This document shows, piece by piece, positions 1 to 10,114 of a stretch of DNA of 64,000 nucleotides. Position 1 is the stretch's first letter. The number at the start of each line of letters is the position of its first letter. Source of the stretch: Craterostigma plantagineum (taxonomy: Eukaryota > Streptophyta > Magnoliopsida > Lamiales > Linderniaceae); NCBI GenBank assembly GCA_027422505.1, contig JAPQWV010000017.1, forward strand, positions 16,679,501 through 16,743,500, written 5' to 3'. Below the pieces are notes generated by a model. That model was given only the letters and a program-made list of their open reading frames with translations. It ran no database searches and was not told the DNA's origin. The translations under genes were made by a program, and so were the position numbers.

Positions 1-27
1 CCTCGCACTCACCTGTGGAATGAGACG

Positions 28-548
28 TTGGTCCGGGCCACTTTCCTTCCAGTCGATGCGGATGCAATCCTTGGAATGCCATTGAGCTTGACGAATTCTC
101 CGGATAGACTAATTTGGAATTCTACCAAGCATGGGGGCCTTACGGTGAAATCGACTTATTGGATCGCAATGCACGAGGATATTACTTCGCATGCTAGCTC
201 GAGCTCCGGACCCCTCTCGTGGAACTTCACTGGAAGTCGCTGGTTCCCCCTAGGGTAAAGGTTTTCGCTTGGCGCCTTGGACGTAACATACTCGCATCAG
301 CTTCTAATCTTTATAAGCGCATATGTCCGATTTCGACGACGCGCTCTAGGTGCGGTTTTATTTTCGAAGACACTCGACATATCTTTGTGAACTGCCCAAG
401 GGCTAAGCGCTTCTGGCGTTTGGCTTCCATTCCCTCGAGTGTCGTGATGGCAGAGTCACAATCTGCAGAGCATTGGCTACGTTTGGCTGCTGAAAAATTA
501 CAAGATTCTGCTTTCAACTACTTCATCCTTGTTTGTTGGGAGATATGA
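28..548 (+). pseudogene. LINE zf-RVT (zinc-binding RT tail) fragment
   Basis: Two overlapping frames (28-258 and 219-548) together read as the zinc-binding domain that follows the reverse transcriptase in plant L1-type elements. Recognisable pieces are the W-x-S-L-V-P-P-R-V-K-V-F-A-W-R-L block, the cysteine region around CPISTTRSRCG, and the H-I-F-V-N-C-P-R-A-K-R-F-W block, which supply the usual Cys/His ligands. This domain is normally about 80-90 residues and lies between RT and RNase H, as it does here. The frame change near 219-258 breaks the reading frame. It is an L1 remnant with no likely function; only its exact ends are uncertain. Confidence 0.8.
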
Positions 549-569
549 AGGGCTCGTAATAAGTGGGCC

Positions 570-1133
570 TTGGAGGGGCTGGAGACCAACCCTGAAGTGA
601 TCATGCATGGTCTTGACGTGCCTCCCGTTCGTTGCTCGAATCAGCTCAGTCGTGTTCCCTCCAATCATCAGGACGCATGGGTTTGCCCTAGTGGTAGTGA
701 AATACAGCTCAACTTTGACGGTGCTATTCACAAGGATAGGAATGGCTCAACAATAGGAGTTGTGGCACGTGAGGTTGGTCGGTTAGATCCTTTCGTGGCA
801 TCATGGACCCCGAGATCACGGAGGCTATGGGGGCCGGGGAATCTCTTTGTATTGCATTGACTGAAGGTTGGCATTTCGTTGTTGTCGAAGAGGACTGTAA
901 GTCCATTATCAATAGCTTGCGAAGACGGAACTTGGACTCTTCAACGATCGGGTGTATACTACGAGACTGCTAAACTCTTGCATATGAATTAGATGCTGTT
1001 TCATTTTCTTTTTTTAGAAGAAATTGTAATGTGGTTGTGCATTACTTAGCGAACGCCTTGGTGGTGACGGACTCGGTCGTTCCCCTCCTGCTGAGGAAAT
1101 GGCTATATTGTCTTGTGATCTTATTTCTTGATT
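570..1133 (+). pseudogene. LINE RNase H-like domain, frameshifted
   Basis: From about 700 the frame reads I-Q-L-N-F-D-G-A-I, the first catalytic Asp region of plant LINE RNase H (RVT_3 type). A frame change near 800-825 moves the continuation to another frame with E-I-T-E-A-M-G-A-G-E-S-L-C-I-A-L (second acidic residue) and V-V-E-E-D-C-K-S-I-I (third), up to a stop near 972. A degenerate tail with V-H-Y-L-A-N-A-L follows to about 1133. The order zf-RVT then RNase H is normal for this LINE group. It is clearly a pseudogene. Confidence 0.8.
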
Positions 1134-1157
1134 AATGGAATTTTTACTCAAAAAAAA

Positions 1158-1610
1158 GGAGTACTAGTTTTGTTTATGCGTAAAGCTTTAATCTCGACCC
1201 TTTAATATGTCTCAATCCTCTCGATCGAACGTATTAGCATCGAACCGAACAAAAGTGAAATGTATTATCATCGATCGAGCGTATTAGCATCGAACTAATC
1301 AAGTCTCAACGTGAAACTTGATTTGTTGGAATAAAATCACTCTAATCAAGCAGGTACGGAAACTCTTATAAGCGAGAGTTGATAGAGAAAGGTCGGCTTC
1401 ATTGTCGGTGATGCCGTTCGACAGCCGACTCAGCCTATTCTTTTATTAGGTAAACTGTTGAAGAAGTAAAGCCAAAACTACTTAAATATGACAAAACCAA
1501 AGCTGAAAAGTGATGAAGACTTGGTGAAATAAATTTGCTCTCTGTCCAGTGAAGAAATCGAATGAGATTTATAAAGTGCTGGAACCAACTCTTTATTGGA
1601 TATTGGTTGA
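1158..1610. other. Non-coding flank between LINE and element O
   Basis: I find no open frame with recognisable content here. The stretch holds a 25-bp direct repeat (separate entry) and otherwise AT-rich sequence. It is the left flank of element O; the right flank resumes at 20367 after the GATGG duplication. Confidence 0.6.
1221..1295. repeat. Imperfect 25-bp direct repeat
   Basis: The unit at 1221-1245 (starting TCGATCGAACGTATTAGCAT) recurs at 1271-1295 with one mismatch, spaced 50 bp. Only two copies are present. Confidence 0.7.
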
Positions 1611-1615
1611 GATGG

Positions 1616-1993
1616 TGTTAAAATATTGATATATTCTAATATTTTCCTTAATGTCTAAATGATGAATGATGTTGCTTTTGCAAAGTTAAGGTAGACCATG
1701 CTTTAATATGTGTTTGGCTAGAAAAGCATGGTCCAAGTTGAATAATGTTGAATGTCATTGTCACCATGCTTTGTTATGTGTTAGAGTAGACAAAGCATGG
1801 TTTATGGTTGAAACTTTATTCATATATTGTCTATATAAGTTATGTATCAAGTATGAATATATGTATGAAAGACCATATGTATGAATGAATGTAAGATGAT
1901 GTTCTAAGTTAAAAAGAGTTGCATTCTTATTCCCTTCATTTCCCTTTGCTTACAAGCTTCAACACCTCTCTCATATGTTCATAAATTCCAACA
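1616..1993 (+). repeat. 5' LTR of element O
   Basis: The LTR is 378 bp, TG...CA bounded, and matches 19988-20361 almost throughout; near its end the left copy reads ATTCCAACA where the right copy reads AACA. It carries two tandem hairpins (separate entry) and a TATA-like CTATATAAG near 1830. It would contain the promoter and polyadenylation signal of the element. Confidence 0.92.
1694..1800. other. Two tandem hairpins within the O LTR
   Basis: GACCATGCTTT (1694-1704) pairs with AAAGCATGGTC (1723-1733). CCATGCTTTGT (1764-1774) pairs with ACAAAGCATGG (1790-1800). Both loops contain TATGTGTT, so the hairpin looks tandemly duplicated. The same structures are present in the right LTR (20065-20104 and 20135-20171). 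Confidence 0.8.
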
Positions 1994-2005
1994 TGGTATC
2001 AGAGC
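1994..2005 (+). other. Primer binding site (tRNA-iMet) of element O
   Basis: TGGTATCAGAGC directly abuts the left LTR end, the standard plant copia primer site complementary to the initiator methionine tRNA. Confidence 0.9.
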
Positions 2006-2062
2006 ATTATTCTTGAGGGACTTGTGAGTTAAAAAAAAACACCATAGAAGAAAGCAACGAAG

Positions 2063-2950
2063 ATGGCGAGCAACTCTCTAAGCACGGGGCCTCCAGTTTT
2101 CAATGGCGAAAACTATCATATATGGGCGATCAAGATGAAGGCATACTTGAAAGCGCTATGCCTATGGAATGTGGTAGAAAATGATGAAGAACCACCGGCC
2201 ATACGAGCAAACCCGACGATCGCTCAAATGAAGAAGCACGAAGAAGACGTCGCCAAAAAACCAAGAGCTCTCACATGCTTACACTCGGCTCTCTCCGATA
2301 CAATCTTCACAAGAATCATGGCTTGTGAAAATCCGAAAGAAGCTTGGGATAAGTTGAAGGAAGAGTTTGAAGGAAGCGATCGTGTGAAGAGCATCAAACT
2401 CTTAACATTAAAAAGAGAGTTTGAAATGTTGAAGATGAAGGATGGAGACTCGGTGAAAGAGTATTCTTCCAAACTCTTAGACATCGTTAACAAAATAAGG
2501 TTGACGGGATAAGAGTTCAACGATGCGAAGGTGGTGGAAAAATGATAATAAACCTACCTTCAAAATTTGAGGCGAAAATTTCGGCTATCGAAGAATCATG
2601 CGACCACAAGACTCTATCCATTGCCGAGCTCATTAGCAAGCTTCAACTCAAGAGCAACGAGCAAATATGAGAGAAGAAGATGCCACCGAAGGAGCTTTTC
2701 CGGCCTTTAAAGTAAGATCAAAGGAAAACAACAAGTAAAAGAAGGCACAAGCCAAGATGAAGGCAAGGATGATGAAGATCAAGGTGCTCAAAATTTCAAA
2801 TACAAAGCAAAGCCGGCCCGATCGTGCAAAATATGCTTTTGAAACAACCACGTCGAAAGTGATTGTTGGTACAAGGAAAAAGGCGCAATCCGGTGCAACT
2901 ATTGTAAGAAATGGGGCATCTTGAAAGGAACTGTCGGCTAAAGAAACAAA
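2063..2950 (+). pseudogene. gag of element O, broken
   Basis: An ATG at 2063 opens a 149-codon frame with the N-terminal copia gag (UBN2-type) features: F-N-G-E-N-Y-H-I-W-A-I-K-M near residue 15, then A-W-D-K-L-K-E-E-F-E-G near residue 95 and V-K-E-Y-S-S-K near 130. A TAA at 2510-2512 ends it. Homologous sequence continues past the stop (S-L-P-S-K-F-E, then I-A-E-L-I-S-K-L) with further stops. Two degenerate zinc knuckles lie near 2820-2940 (S-C-K-I-C and C-N-Y-C-K-K). The nested element A interrupts it at 2968. Its role was the capsid-like particle protein of O; it is now a pseudogene. Confidence 0.85.
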
Positions 2951-2967
2951 GCAACGTTCAGCCACAA

Positions 2968-3330
2968 TGTTGAAACTATTTAATTGTATTCAATTAATAT
3001 AGTTGTCTTAGTCTTGCTATGCAAATTAGTAGACTTGGGTTAAATTGTAATTAGTCATTTTGTAGGACTACTTGTGTAAATATACCACGAGGTGGTATAT
3101 ATAAGTGAAAACCTTAGAAAGTAAGGAGTGCGTTGTACAAGGGAATTCGGATCGAAAAATAGAATTGAAAATTTAGAGAGAAGATTTTCGCCTCCCTTGA
3201 GTGCTGTCAACGTTGCTTCTCTCCCAAGCTTTCTTCGTAAGCAAATCTCAATCGTAAGCTCTCGAATTTCTTAGATTTGGTATTCAATTCTTAGTAATTC
3301 GATCTAGCTTGGATATCTGGGGTTCTAACA
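2968..3330 (+). repeat. LTR1 of composite A
   Basis: 363 bp from TGTTGAAAC to TTCTAACA. It contains the palindrome ATATACCAC (3080-3088) GAG GTGGTATAT (3092-3100), overlapping the TATA-like box TATATATAAG. The same LTR recurs at 9200-9562 and 18739-19101. Confidence 0.93.
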
Positions 3331-3332
3331 AT

Positions 3333-3345
3333 TGGTATCAGAGCC
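3333..3345 (+). other. Primer binding site (tRNA-iMet) of unit A'
   Basis: TGGTATCAGAGCC follows LTR1 after two bases. No such site follows LTR2 or LTR3, so only unit A' starts normally. Confidence 0.88.
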
Positions 3346-5213
3346 GAGCGTGTTAGGATTTGAATCGAAAATAGGTTCGAATTATTGATTTTTCGTGGTT
3401 ACTGTTCATCGGTTACTGTTCATCGCGAAAAAATTACTGTTCATCGCAAAAATTCAATCTGATTTTGCTTAAATTCGACTTGTTTTGATGTAGGTTCGAT
3501 TATGTGCTTCTAATATGTCCGAGTTAAGCTTAGGATGATCGAACAACAAATTTTTGCGAATTTTGAAAATCTGATCGAAATTGTTCTTCGCGGACTTTAT
3601 TCTGATTTTTCGAAAACTCGACTGATTTTGCTATGATTGTGCTGAATTGAGTGTTTGTTCCTGTCACTTTCATGATTTCGATCGATTATCGGGACTCTGA
3701 TAGACTAATTTGCTATTTTCGTTCGGATTTGTGATTATGTGTGTTCTTTGTGTTCTTCGCAAAACTCATCCGATTTCTAAACATTTTAACATATATTGCT
3801 GTTTTCTGGTTTGTTTCTGTGTTAGAACTATTATTCTATGATTTTCGATCAACAACCCAGCTTAATCTCTAGTATTAATTGTTTTGGGTTGAATTCTGAT
3901 TTTACACAAATATTTCGTAAGCTCCTGTTAGGAATATTTTGTAGCATCATTTGATTTGTGTAATCTTGGGTTAATATGTTTTATTTCAGTGGGTTGTAGT
4001 AGTTTGGGGTGACTTATGATATTAAGTCATAGTTTTGTATTAGGCTTTAATATACCAAACAATTGTGGTATATAAAGCCCAAATTACCCTAATTAGGGTT
4101 TTATCAAAAGAATTGAAAGGTAAGCCACCTTGCACGTTAGATTAAGAAAACACACACTAACACACACACTCAAGGTGTTCTTCACGTTTAATACATTCAA
4201 ACCCTTCTTTTGATCCTTGTTTGGTAATATAAGGGCCAACAGCTCCAGTGAATTCTTTTTAGGTTTGCAATTGAAAACTGATTTTGAAAGTATTGCGATA
4301 GAAAATAGTATTTTGAGCGAATAAAATAGTAAAAAAAAGTAAACGATCGTAGAAATTAGCTAGCGAAAACAGTAATACGATCGAGAAACTAACATTCAAA
4401 ACAGTACTATTCAGTCTTGATTGAAAACAGTAATAGTCTCTTATGATCGAAAACAATTGTCCACCGGAAAACATGTGTCTTTTATGATCGAAAAAACCAT
4501 TTAAATCACAAACTTTGGAAAGTCAAAGTGCCACTTGGCTCTTGGAAATAATTCCTTCGTAACATCAGCATTTTGCAACATCTTCGTTTCATAATCATTG
4601 CAAAGCTAGTCATCACTTCATAATCAGTACACATCATCGAAAACTATGTCTCTTGAGATCGAAAACCATTTGCCATATCTGATCGAAAAATTCTACTAAT
4701 CATTACCTTGTCATCTGTTATCATTAGACAATCATTGCTCGCCATTATTTTTCATAATATCCTTATTATAACTTTCAACGTGAATTTGAAAGTCATCGAT
4801 TTTTTTTTAGGCCTTCGAAAAATATTCAGCATTCAAATTTTTGTATACATCATCGAAAAACTTTCACTTTTTTTAAAACATTCCAAATATTTTCTGAAGC
4901 CAATTTTTTTTCGCCTTTCATAAATCATTCGTAAAACTCTACGCAAAAATACTTTCTTCGATCAAAAACAGTGTTTTCCATAGACATTCGAAAAACTTCT
5001 AATCGCAAAACTTTTCGATACATAAAATCAAACACTCAGACAAATATTAAACATACTCATTCAAAAACACTATCTCACAAAATTTCTCGACTAAATCAGA
5101 ACTTTCGAAACTGAATTAAAAGCCAAATATTTTAATCAATATTAAAAATTCAAATCCACAAAACACGTGAACGATCAAAATATCCAACCCAGAAAAATTA
5201 AAAGCAAATTAAA
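3346..5213 (+). other. Untranslated leader of unit A' with CGA micro-repeats
   Basis: There is no coding frame. The leader is rich in short motifs such as TACTGTTCATCG (three copies near 3400-3445) and, from about 4300, ATCGAAAAC and TCGAAAA. It is interrupted by a solo LTR at 3926-4241. The neighbouring elements B, C, D and E have leaders of similar length built from other CGA-containing motifs. Confidence 0.65.
3926..4241 (+). mobile_element. Solo LTR related to element E, in the A' leader
   Basis: TGTTAGGAATATTTTG starts and GGGCCAACA ends a 316-bp sequence that resembles the LTR of element E (38528-38863) at both ends and around the TATA box. It is flanked by the 5-bp duplication GCTCC (3921-3925 and 4242-4246). 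It holds the palindrome GGCTTT-A-ATATACCA (4043-4057) with TGGTATAT-AAAGCC (4066-4079). A lone LTR with a target duplication indicates insertion followed by LTR-LTR recombination. Confidence 0.88.
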
Positions 5214-6898
5214 ATGGATCAAGATTTAAAAGACTTCGAACAACAATTAAAATTAATTACAAAATTACTAAGAAAACAGGTGTCAAGACTAAAACCTCAT
5301 CCAATTCGGAGGACAAAGAAAAGACTTCTAGCATTACGCCAAAGGAGAGCTACGCCTTGATGGCTTATCACGAAGATAAATCGGACCATCTAGCTCTCAT
5401 GGCTCGAGTTGAGGATACCTCTGAAGCAAGCCCATCAAAGCGAACGAGCGATGAAGAGGCGGACACATCTTCTCTGAAGGTAGTTATTCCTAACTCTACA
5501 TTGTTTAACATGTTAGAATCCTTGCAAACTAGATATGCTAACATGAAAAATGAGCGGAAAAGTACAAGAGAGTTAGAGGATGAATTAACTAAGTCTAAGG
5601 AGGATATAGCTAGTCTCGAATCTAAACTTAGAAGCTCTAATGCGAAAATAGATGAACTGACTAAGCTTGAAAATTAGTGAGACTAAGATGCCACAATTAG
5701 AGAAGCATAGCTTGGTAGTTAAGGAATTAGAGGATAGGCTACACAACAACCATAAATGTCTACTTAGGAATTTAGACGAGAAAAGTATTCTTAAAAGTAG
5801 ACTAGAATGTAGAGCAAAACGGTCACTAGTCTAGAAGCCGAAATAGATAAATCTAATTCTACGAATAGTGAATTAAGAAACAGTGTAGACATCTGTCAAG
5901 CCGAGAAGAGCACTGCTCAAAATAACTATGCCTTCTTAAGAGAAGAACGTGGGAAGCTCTACTCTAAGATTAATCAATTAGAAAATCTTCTTGCGACACA
6001 TCTAAGACCGAGGAAGCAAAATCTAGTCATTCTGAAAATTCGTCTTCCGTCGATATACCTCCTATTCTTAAGAAAATAGAGGATTTAAATTCTACATTAC
6101 GAACGGAGAGAAAGAATTGAAGCGGAAAAGAATGCGCTTTTAATGGAGATATCTAATCTCAAAGCTTCCTCCATGTCAAAACTCGACAAAGGGAAGCAAA
6201 CGGATGATCTCGTTCCTACCATCGAAACGACTTTTACTAATTCTACTTCAATTTTGACCGAAGTTGAAATTCAAAGTAAAAGTCCCACACTGTCTATAGT
6301 TAAGGAACAAGTCCCACGGAAATGGGAGAACGGTAAAGCTCCAAAATGGAATGATAAAGACCAAAAGCCTTCCTCTTTTGATAACGAAAAGAAAATTTCT
6401 TATGAAAATATTTCAAGCTCTAGCGCACAAACTTTATCGTGTGCTTCAAATGATTCTACTAATTTTTCATTAAAAAACTTGAAAATAATTTTCGAAATTC
6501 TTCTCATTCTAATGTGAAAGGTGTGAATTCTAACCATAGGAAATACGACTTATGCGCGATAGATGCTTATAATTCTATATGCTCGTTTTCCTACATGCAA
6601 TATCCGGTCAAGGTTTGTTCAAAGAAACACCTTGTGCGCTTGGCCTCGGAGAAAATTTTTAAACCTTCTCTGAAACACACTTTCACCCGAGCGGAAGTGC
6701 CTTATCCTTGTCAAATCACTCCCACATGGGTTCCTATTTCTTCACAAAATTTAGGTAGTCCCAAACAAATTTGGGTACCGAAAGGTTCATTAATGGATGA
6801 TTTAGGACAACATTTAAATTTGACACCCTTTATGCTTAAATCGTTTTCTGCTAATAAGGGAGGACCCATACGACAATGGGTACCAAAGTCCCGATAGT
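5214..6898 (+). pseudogene. Coiled-coil gag-fragment ORF of unit A', broken
   Basis: A frame starts at the ATG at 5214, in the same context (TTAAAATGGAT) as the intact ORF of element E. It breaks into pieces: 5285-5677 (A-L-M-A-R-V-E-D, then heptad-rich coiled coil), 5678-6140 in shifted frames, 6143-6517 and 6514-6897. The last piece carries the block S-Y-M-Q-Y-P-V, H-L-V-R-L-A-S-E-K-I-F and ends G-G-P-I-R-Q-W-V-P-K-S-R before a TAG. In B and C the same region is the part of gag after the zinc knuckle and just before protease. Here the gag N-terminus is missing and no pol follows. It is a pseudogene of a stand-alone coiled-coil protein of unknown role. Confidence 0.8.
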
Positions 6899-7884
6899 TT
6901 TGCAGAATTTCCTCATGTATGGAATTCGACGTAGTGGCTCCACGTACATGATAAAGGGATGAAGCGTGAGCTACTACAACTAAACTTCAATGAGGTATAT
7001 TTCAAATTTACATATGCATATGAGTTTCATAAAAAATAAATTTCAAAACTTTTCAAATGATACATTTCAATATGCATTTCATCGCCTTATATGGTTTTAA
7101 AATTTTCAAATGCATATTATGACTGAAACGATAAACATCATTTCCCGATTACTACTTTTAAATGAGCCTTAATTGAGGGGGAGCTACTCGTTATTTTAAT
7201 GAGGAGCAACCTTTACATTTTTAAGGAAGAACAAATTTTAATTCATGAGGGGGAGGAAACTTACAATGAGCGATTTAAGGGAACGCGATTGTTAATATTC
7301 ATCAAGCTAACTACGCAAATTTGTAGGGGGAGAAAATTTATTTTCGAAGCATTGTTTTTGGGGAGATATAAATATAATACTACTATATTAATAATATACA
7401 CATATAGAAATATATACATATACATATATCCAAAAAAAGAAGGGAAATGAAAAAAAAGGAGATATAAAAAAATGAATGAGATATGAAAAAAAGGAGATAA
7501 AAAAAAAGAAGAGAAAACGCTCCTTTCAATTTTTCGATATGCTCTGAATTTATTCTCCCACATCCAAAGATGAACGTACCACGAAGAATCTCGAGCTTTC
7601 GAAAGGACAAAATTTTCCAAAGACGACGGTGACGATCTAAGTGAAGATCAAATGCTCAGTATTTCATCGACCGGCTCCGGCTTGCTAATTCAACTAGAGA
7701 AACACTTCTCACATACCCCGGAAGCACGGATTTCATGTTCCTATGGTTCAGTCTAATCCGACTTGATCCTAACCCCGGAACGCGTTCGAGCATTTGAGAC
7801 CAAGCAAGATTATTTCGATGATGCCTAGAAAGTCTTTGAAGATACATCACTCCCTTATCTCACATAATTTTCGGACCAAACCCC

Positions 7885-8345
7885 ATAGGTACATGTGCTA
7901 ATTTTAATTAGCTTCCGGGTAGAAGTCGTCGCATTAGGTCAAACGACGCATGCACAACCGAGCCTTACCCACTCGTCTATCTCTCAAAATATAGGTGTTT
8001 CATAAATCACGGGGAACCACATATGCTATCACCGTTTCACTCGGAAACGGGAGATATTGAACTAAGTGGTATTCCACCCCGTACCACGCTTTTATTGATC
8101 ACTCGCGTCTAGTGTGTCCTCACTTCCCAAAAATTTTCAATTTTTCTAGGACACATACACTTTTTAATACACCTAATCTTTGTGATTACGTTAGAACTTC
8201 CGTAGACATGTTCTTTTAAAAAGACGTGCTTCGAGGATCGAAAGGAAGTCCGACCGTTGTAACATCAAAGCAACAACGGTTTCGGCCATCTTCTACGAGC
8301 TTTGCTCCTAGTTGATGTCAACGGGACGCCTATGTGGCCCCGGTA
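7885..8345 (+). other. Hairpin-rich conserved RNA-like module (A' copy)
   Basis: Stems are visible directly: GCTAATT/AATTAGC (7897-7903, 7906-7912), CCGTTTC/GAAACGG (8032-8038, 8044-8050), GTGTCCT/AGGACAC (8114-8120, 8148-8154) and CCGTTG/CAACGG (8254-8259, 8274-8279). The region aligns with 45768-46216 in element E. Two of the stems differ there by paired changes that keep pairing, which suggests selection on RNA structure. A role in packaging, reverse transcription or trans-mobilisation is only inference. Confidence 0.6.
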
Positions 8346-8801
8346 CTCATTTCGATGGCTTGCGTTTGTGGCTCCGTCCGGTTATTACCGTCACCGACCT
8401 TTTTGGTATTGTCCTTACCTACCTCGAAATTAACATGCAGACATCGTTCACACGATTCGCCATGAGGGGGAGAAGGGGTTATGCATACACAATCGGTCGG
8501 TCCACCCACCAAATTCCGCCGCGCGTACCACTCTGACACCGAGCTCTCTCACAATGCCACAATCAAAGGAAGCTCGGTACAACAAAAAAAATCAAAGAAA
8601 GAGACGGCCTACCTTCTTCTGGAACTAGAGACGCTTCTTCGAGGCCGAACCAGACAACTTCCATTCGGAGAAGACGAATCTGGCGAAACGGAGAAGATGG
8701 CTAAAACCCCGAGCCCCCTCCTCGACTTTCTCATGCCCCCTGCTTCCGGAAGAAGAAGCAAGGACCGAACGACACGTGACACAAGCATCATCGAGGACTG
8801 G

Positions 8802-8884
8802 AGTTGCCAACCGTGTCCACTGCATCAAGGACCAAAGTTGCCAACTGTGTCCTGCATCACTGATCGAAGTTGCCAACCGTGTTC
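8802..8884 (+). repeat. Three-copy short tandem repeat
   Basis: AGTTGCCAACYGTGTYC occurs at 8802-8818, 8836-8852 and 8868-8884, a spacing of 34 and 32 bp. It lies in the non-coding 3' region of A'. Confidence 0.75.
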
Positions 8885-9187
8885 ACCTCTTCAAACATCA
8901 CATCGAACGCCCCGATCTCAACACAAGGTTGACCCAAATAGGGGGAGTTTCGAGTTTCGTGCGCTTTCAACGGGAGAGATGGAATGCGGGCTTTCCAAAA
9001 TCCGGCAAGAACTTCATACATCTTACGGCTTTTAGGAGAAGAACTTAAAAAGAAGACTCGAAGAAAACGCCGATGCCTAGAAGACCAGATGAGCTTGAAG
9101 ATATTCTAAATGAGGAGATTTCAAGGACTCGAGGACTCTTTCATTTGCAAGATGAAGGCAACCCGTGCTATATTGGAAATTGAATAC

Positions 9188-9199
9188 AAAGGGGGAGAT
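9188..9199 (+). other. Polypurine tract of unit A'
   Basis: AAAGGGGGAGAT immediately precedes LTR2, the normal position of the plus-strand priming site. The same tract precedes LTR3 at 18727-18738. Confidence 0.85.
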
Positions 9200-9562
9200 T
9201 GTTGGAACTATTTAATTGTATTCAATTAATATAGTTGTCTTATTCTTGCTATGCAAATTAGTAGACTTGGGCTAAATTGTAATTAGTCCTTTTTTATGAC
9301 TACTTGTGTAAATATACCACGAGGTGGTATATATAAGTGAACTCCTTAGAAAGTAAAGAGTGCGTTGTACAAGGGAATTCGGATCGAAACATAGAATTGA
9401 AAATTTAGAGAGAAGATTTTCACCTCCCTTGAGTGCTCTCAACGTTGCTTCTCTCCCAAGCTTTCTTCGTAAGCAAATCTCAATCGTAAGCTCTCGAATT
9501 TCTTAGATTTGCTATTCAGTTCTTAGTAATTCGATCTAGGTTGGATATCTGGGGTTCTAACA
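9200..9562 (+). repeat. LTR2 of composite A
   Basis: 363 bp, TG...CA bounded, about 95 percent identical to LTR1 by eye. Its right edge runs straight into ATTTTTATTTTTT with no primer site, so the sequence after it is not a normal 5' internal region. Confidence 0.92.
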
Positions 9563-9670
9563 ATTTTTATTTTTTTATATTATTTTTATCACGCAAGACA
9601 AGGACAAATAAACATAGAAAACACATGGACTAGAGCATGTGATAGCACAGAAGATCAGGTAATTCACATA

Positions 9671-10114
9671 TTACGGAAGATTCAGCATGCCTAATTTTCC
9701 GACAAGGAATTGAAATCATTTCTCATCCAAGGCCTTGGTGAAAATGTCGGCTAGTTGAAATTCCGTGTTCACAAAGTACATCTCTATCGTGCCTTTTTCT
9801 ACGTGATCTTCGATAAAATGATATCTAATGTCTGTGTTTTGTGCGTGAATGATGAACAGGATTGCAAGTTATGGCAATTGCACTCTATCACTATATATGG
9901 GTATATTATTTAGATTGTACCCATAGTCGCGAAGCTGTGTCCGCATCCACAGCATCTGTGAGCAACAGCTGGCGGCAGCTACGTATTCTGTTTCGGCCGT
10001 CGAAGTGGACACACAGTTCTGCGTTTTGGATGACCAGCAAACCAGCTTTTCGCCTATAAATTGAGCGCCACCGGACGTGCTTTTCCTGTCCATTCGGCAA
10101 CCTGCATAGTCAAG
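9671..10114 (-). pseudogene. RNase H C-terminal part of element B
   Basis: The minus-strand frame reads M-D-R-K-S-T-S-G-G-A-Q-F-I-G, then S-T-A-E-T-E-Y-V-A-A-A-S-C-C-S-Q, W-M-R-T-Q-L-R-D-Y-G, which is copia RNase H. A shifted continuation reads H-F-I-E-D-H-V-E-K-G-T-I-E and L-A-D-I-F-T-K-A-L and ends G-M-L-N-L-P before a TAA at 9671-9673. The upstream part of the domain lies beyond the inserted LTR at 11585. A frame break near 9870 and an in-frame stop show decay. The domain degrades the RNA strand during reverse transcription in active relatives. Confidence 0.88.

Larger units (their letters stand above)
1..1157 (+). mobile_element. LINE (L1-type non-LTR retrotransposon), 3' part
   Basis: The stretch holds the C-terminal half of a plant LINE second ORF: a zinc-binding reverse-transcriptase tail (28-548) followed by an RNase H-like domain (570-1133). 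It ends in a short A run (1150-1157), as expected for a LINE 3' end. The element continues upstream of the window, so its 5' end and target duplication cannot be judged. Several frame changes show that it is dead. Confidence 0.85.
6899..9187 (+). other. Long non-coding 3' region of unit A'
   Basis: About 2.3 kb between the ORF stop and the final polypurine tract has no recognisable coding sequence; the open frames at 8481-9048 have no family match that I know. It aligns over much of its length with 44723-47025 of element E. It holds repeated GGGGGAG tracts (7175-7183, 7247-7255, 7325-7332, 8464-8472, 8940-8947), an AT-rich stretch near 7370-7520 and the hairpin-rich module at 7885-8345. Confidence 0.7.

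Noticed and set aside
7261..7620. Minus-strand frames rich in Phe, Ile and Tyr as membrane proteins
   Set aside because: They are translations of an AT-rich simple-sequence stretch and have a compositional origin.
8481..9048. Open frames of 184 and 90 codons as genes
   Set aside because: No family features, and the region aligns with a non-coding part of E where the frames are not kept.
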